Shown: positions 62,756 through 64,000 of the stretch, one piece after another | Numbering within the stretch: position 1 is the first letter of the stretch | Layout of the letters: every line of letters begins with the position of its first letter | From: Niveibacterium sp. SC-1 | GTDB lineage: Bacteria; Pseudomonadota; Gammaproteobacteria; Burkholderiales; Rhodocyclaceae | Reading direction: 5' to 3' | Assembly (NCBI RefSeq): GCF_038235435.1 | Contig: NZ_CP151275.1 | Span: forward strand, 3,038,001 to 3,102,000 | DNA: 64,000 nt | Notes under the pieces: generated by a model | Told to the model about the DNA's origin: nothing | Seen by the model: only the letters and a program-made list of their open reading frames with translations | The model's database searches: none | Program-made: the position numbers and the translations under genes

Positions 62756-64000
62756 TCAGAGAATTTCGCGCACGTCGACAAAGCGACCTGCGATCGCGGC
62801 CGCGGCGGCCATGGCGGGGCTCACCAGATGGGTGCGTCCGCCCGGGCCCTGGCGGCCTTCGAAATTGCGGTTGGACGTGGAGGCACAGCGCTCGCCCGGC
62901 TCCAGACGATCAGCGTTCATCGCCAGACACATCGAGCAACCCGGCTCACGCCATTCGAAACCCGCCGCCTTGAAGATGCGGTCCAGGCCCTCTTGCTCGG
63001 CCTGACGCTTCACCAGACCCGAGCCCGGCACAACCAGCGCCAGTTTGACGTTGTCCGCAACATGGCGGCCCTTGGCAACCGCGGCCGCGATCCGCAGATC
63101 CTCGATCCGCGAATTCGTGCAGGAGCCGATGAAGACCTTGTCGATGCGGATGTCGGAGATCGGCGTGCGCGGCGTGAGACCCATGTACTGGAGTGCGCGG
63201 GCATAGCCTTCACGACGCACCGGATCGGCTTCCTTGTCCGGGTCCGGTACGAAACCATCGATGGTCGTCACCATTTCCGGCGAGGTACCCCAGGTGACCT
63301 GCGGCTGGATCGTCGTGGCATCGAGCTCCACCACGCGGTCGAATTGCGCGTTCGCATCCGACACGAAGGTGCGCCAGTGCGCGACTGCTCGCTCCCACAG
63401 CTCGCCCGTCGGCACGAAGGGACGGCCACGCAGATAGTCGACAGTGATCTGGTCAACGCCCACCATGCCGGCCCGTGCACCGGCCTCGATCGCCATGTTG
63501 CACAGGGTCATGCGGCCTTCCATGGACAGGCCACGGATCGCCGAACCACCGAACTCCATGGCGTAGCCGGTACCGCCCGCGGTTCCGATCTTGCCGATGA
63601 TCGCAAGCGCGATGTCCTTGGCCGAAACGCCCTTGCCCAGCCGGCCTTCGACACGGACCAGCATGGTCCTGGACTTCTTCTGCAGCAGGCACTGCGTGGC
63701 CATCACATGCTCGACCTCGGAAGTGCCGATGCCATGCGCGAGGCAGCCGAAGGCGCCATGCGTGGAAGTGTGCGAGTCACCGCAGACCACGGTCATGCCC
63801 GGCAGGGTCGCGCCGTTTTCAGGCCCGATGACGTGCACGATGCCTTGGCGCTGGTCGCGGAACGGGAAATAGGCCTTGGCGCCCATCGCGTGGATGTTGG
63901 CGTCCAGGGTTTCGACCTGCTGGCGCGAGATCGGATCCTTGATGCCTTCTTCCCAGTGGTCGGTCGGCGTGTTGTGGTCGGCCGTGGCGACGATCGAGTC
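62756..64000 (-). CDS. leuC: 3-isopropylmalate dehydratase large subunit (partial, N-terminus beyond right edge)
   Basis: 4Fe-4S aconitase-family subunit that isomerises 2-isopropylmalate to 3-isopropylmalate. 414 residues are present up to the stop; the family is about 465, so roughly 50 N-terminal residues are missing. The visible part begins [16 protein letters not shown], contains [17 protein letters not shown], the cluster cysteines in FIGSCTNSR (about two thirds along) and [15 protein letters not shown], and ends [16 protein letters not shown]. The upstream promoter or leader peptide is not in the window. Confidence 0.97.
   Translation of the reverse strand, partial: DSIVATADHNTPTDHWEEGIKDPISRQQVETLDANIHAMGAKAYFPFRDQRQGIVHVIGPENGATLPGMTVVCGDSHTSTHGAFGCLAHGIGTSEVEHVMATQCLLQKKSRTMLVRVEGRLGKGVSAKDIALAIIGKIGTAGGTGYAMEFGGSAIRGLSMEGRMTLCNMAIEAGARAGMVGVDQITVDYLRGRPFVPTGELWERAVAHWRTFVSDANAQFDRVVELDATTIQPQVTWGTSPEMVTTIDGFVPDPDKEADPVRREGYARALQYMGLTPRTPISDIRIDKVFIGSCTNSRIEDLRIAAAVAKGRHVADNVKLALVVPGSGLVKRQAEQEGLDRIFKAAGFEWREPGCSMCLAMNADRLEPGERCASTSNRNFEGRQGPGGRTHLVSPAMAAAAAIAGRFVDVREIL

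Overview
This is a G+C-rich, almost fully coding 64 kb stretch of a bacterial chromosome. Gene order points to a betaproteobacterium, most likely of the Rhodocyclales/Burkholderiales type: nuo operon – tRNA-Leu – secG; glmM–folP–ftsH–rlmE | yhbY – greA – carB – carA; bamE | fur, recN–nadK | hrcA; grpE–dnaK–dnaJ; leuC–leuD–leuB–asd–fimV–truA–trpFBA–accD–folC–SPOR–cvpA–purF. The organism assignment is inferred from synteny and protein style, not from a search. No insertion sequence, prophage, integrase, CRISPR array or rRNA was seen, and no gene-free gap exceeds 300 bases.

Layout. 1–4321 (minus): nuoF (cut by the left edge), E, D, C, B and A of respiratory complex I. 4416–4924 (minus): tRNA-Leu(GAG) with a clear promoter, then secG. 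5095–8865 (minus): the phosphate importer pstSCAB. 8979–13871 (minus): glmM, folP, ftsH and rlmE, with yhbY divergent on the plus strand. 14403–20257 (minus): a DUF4149 membrane protein, greA and carAB, with a VOC/glyoxalase-fold gene inside the carAB operon. 20444–23209 (minus): a hybrid sensor kinase. 23451–27797: dapB, bamE, recN and nadK (minus), with fur on plus. 27872–30346 (plus): hrcA, hemH and a small membrane protein. 30428–33641: the most accessory-looking part, with a standalone AP2-like protein, an EF-hand protein and a Ser/Thr kinase carrying a cyclic-nucleotide-binding fold. 33767–37609 (plus): grpE, dnaK and dnaJ behind two sigma-32-type promoters. 37867–41584 (plus): two overlapping genes for periplasmic binding proteins without a permease, then a ketoacyl-ACP synthase III-like gene. 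41670–43058 (minus): cysS. 43201–47814 (plus): an envelope operon (TPR protein, L,D-transpeptidase-fold protein, two cyclophilins, lpxH, orphan response regulator). 47913–64000 (minus): purF, cvpA, SPOR protein, folC, accD, trpA, trpB, trpF, truA, fimV, asd, a possible 36-residue ORF, leuB, leuD, an entericidin-like lipoprotein and leuC (cut by the right edge).

How the genes work together. Most of the window is housekeeping: respiration, secretion, phosphate uptake, cell wall precursors, folate, pyrimidine/arginine, purine, leucine, tryptophan and lysine synthesis, heat-shock chaperones and translation. The less ordinary parts are the TPR/L,D-transpeptidase pair that share a C-terminal NTF2-like domain, the permease-less binding-protein pair, the tandem AP2-like protein, the kinase divergent from grpE, and a strong carA promoter with a terminator hairpin directly behind it. 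No clear novel defence or mobile system was found.
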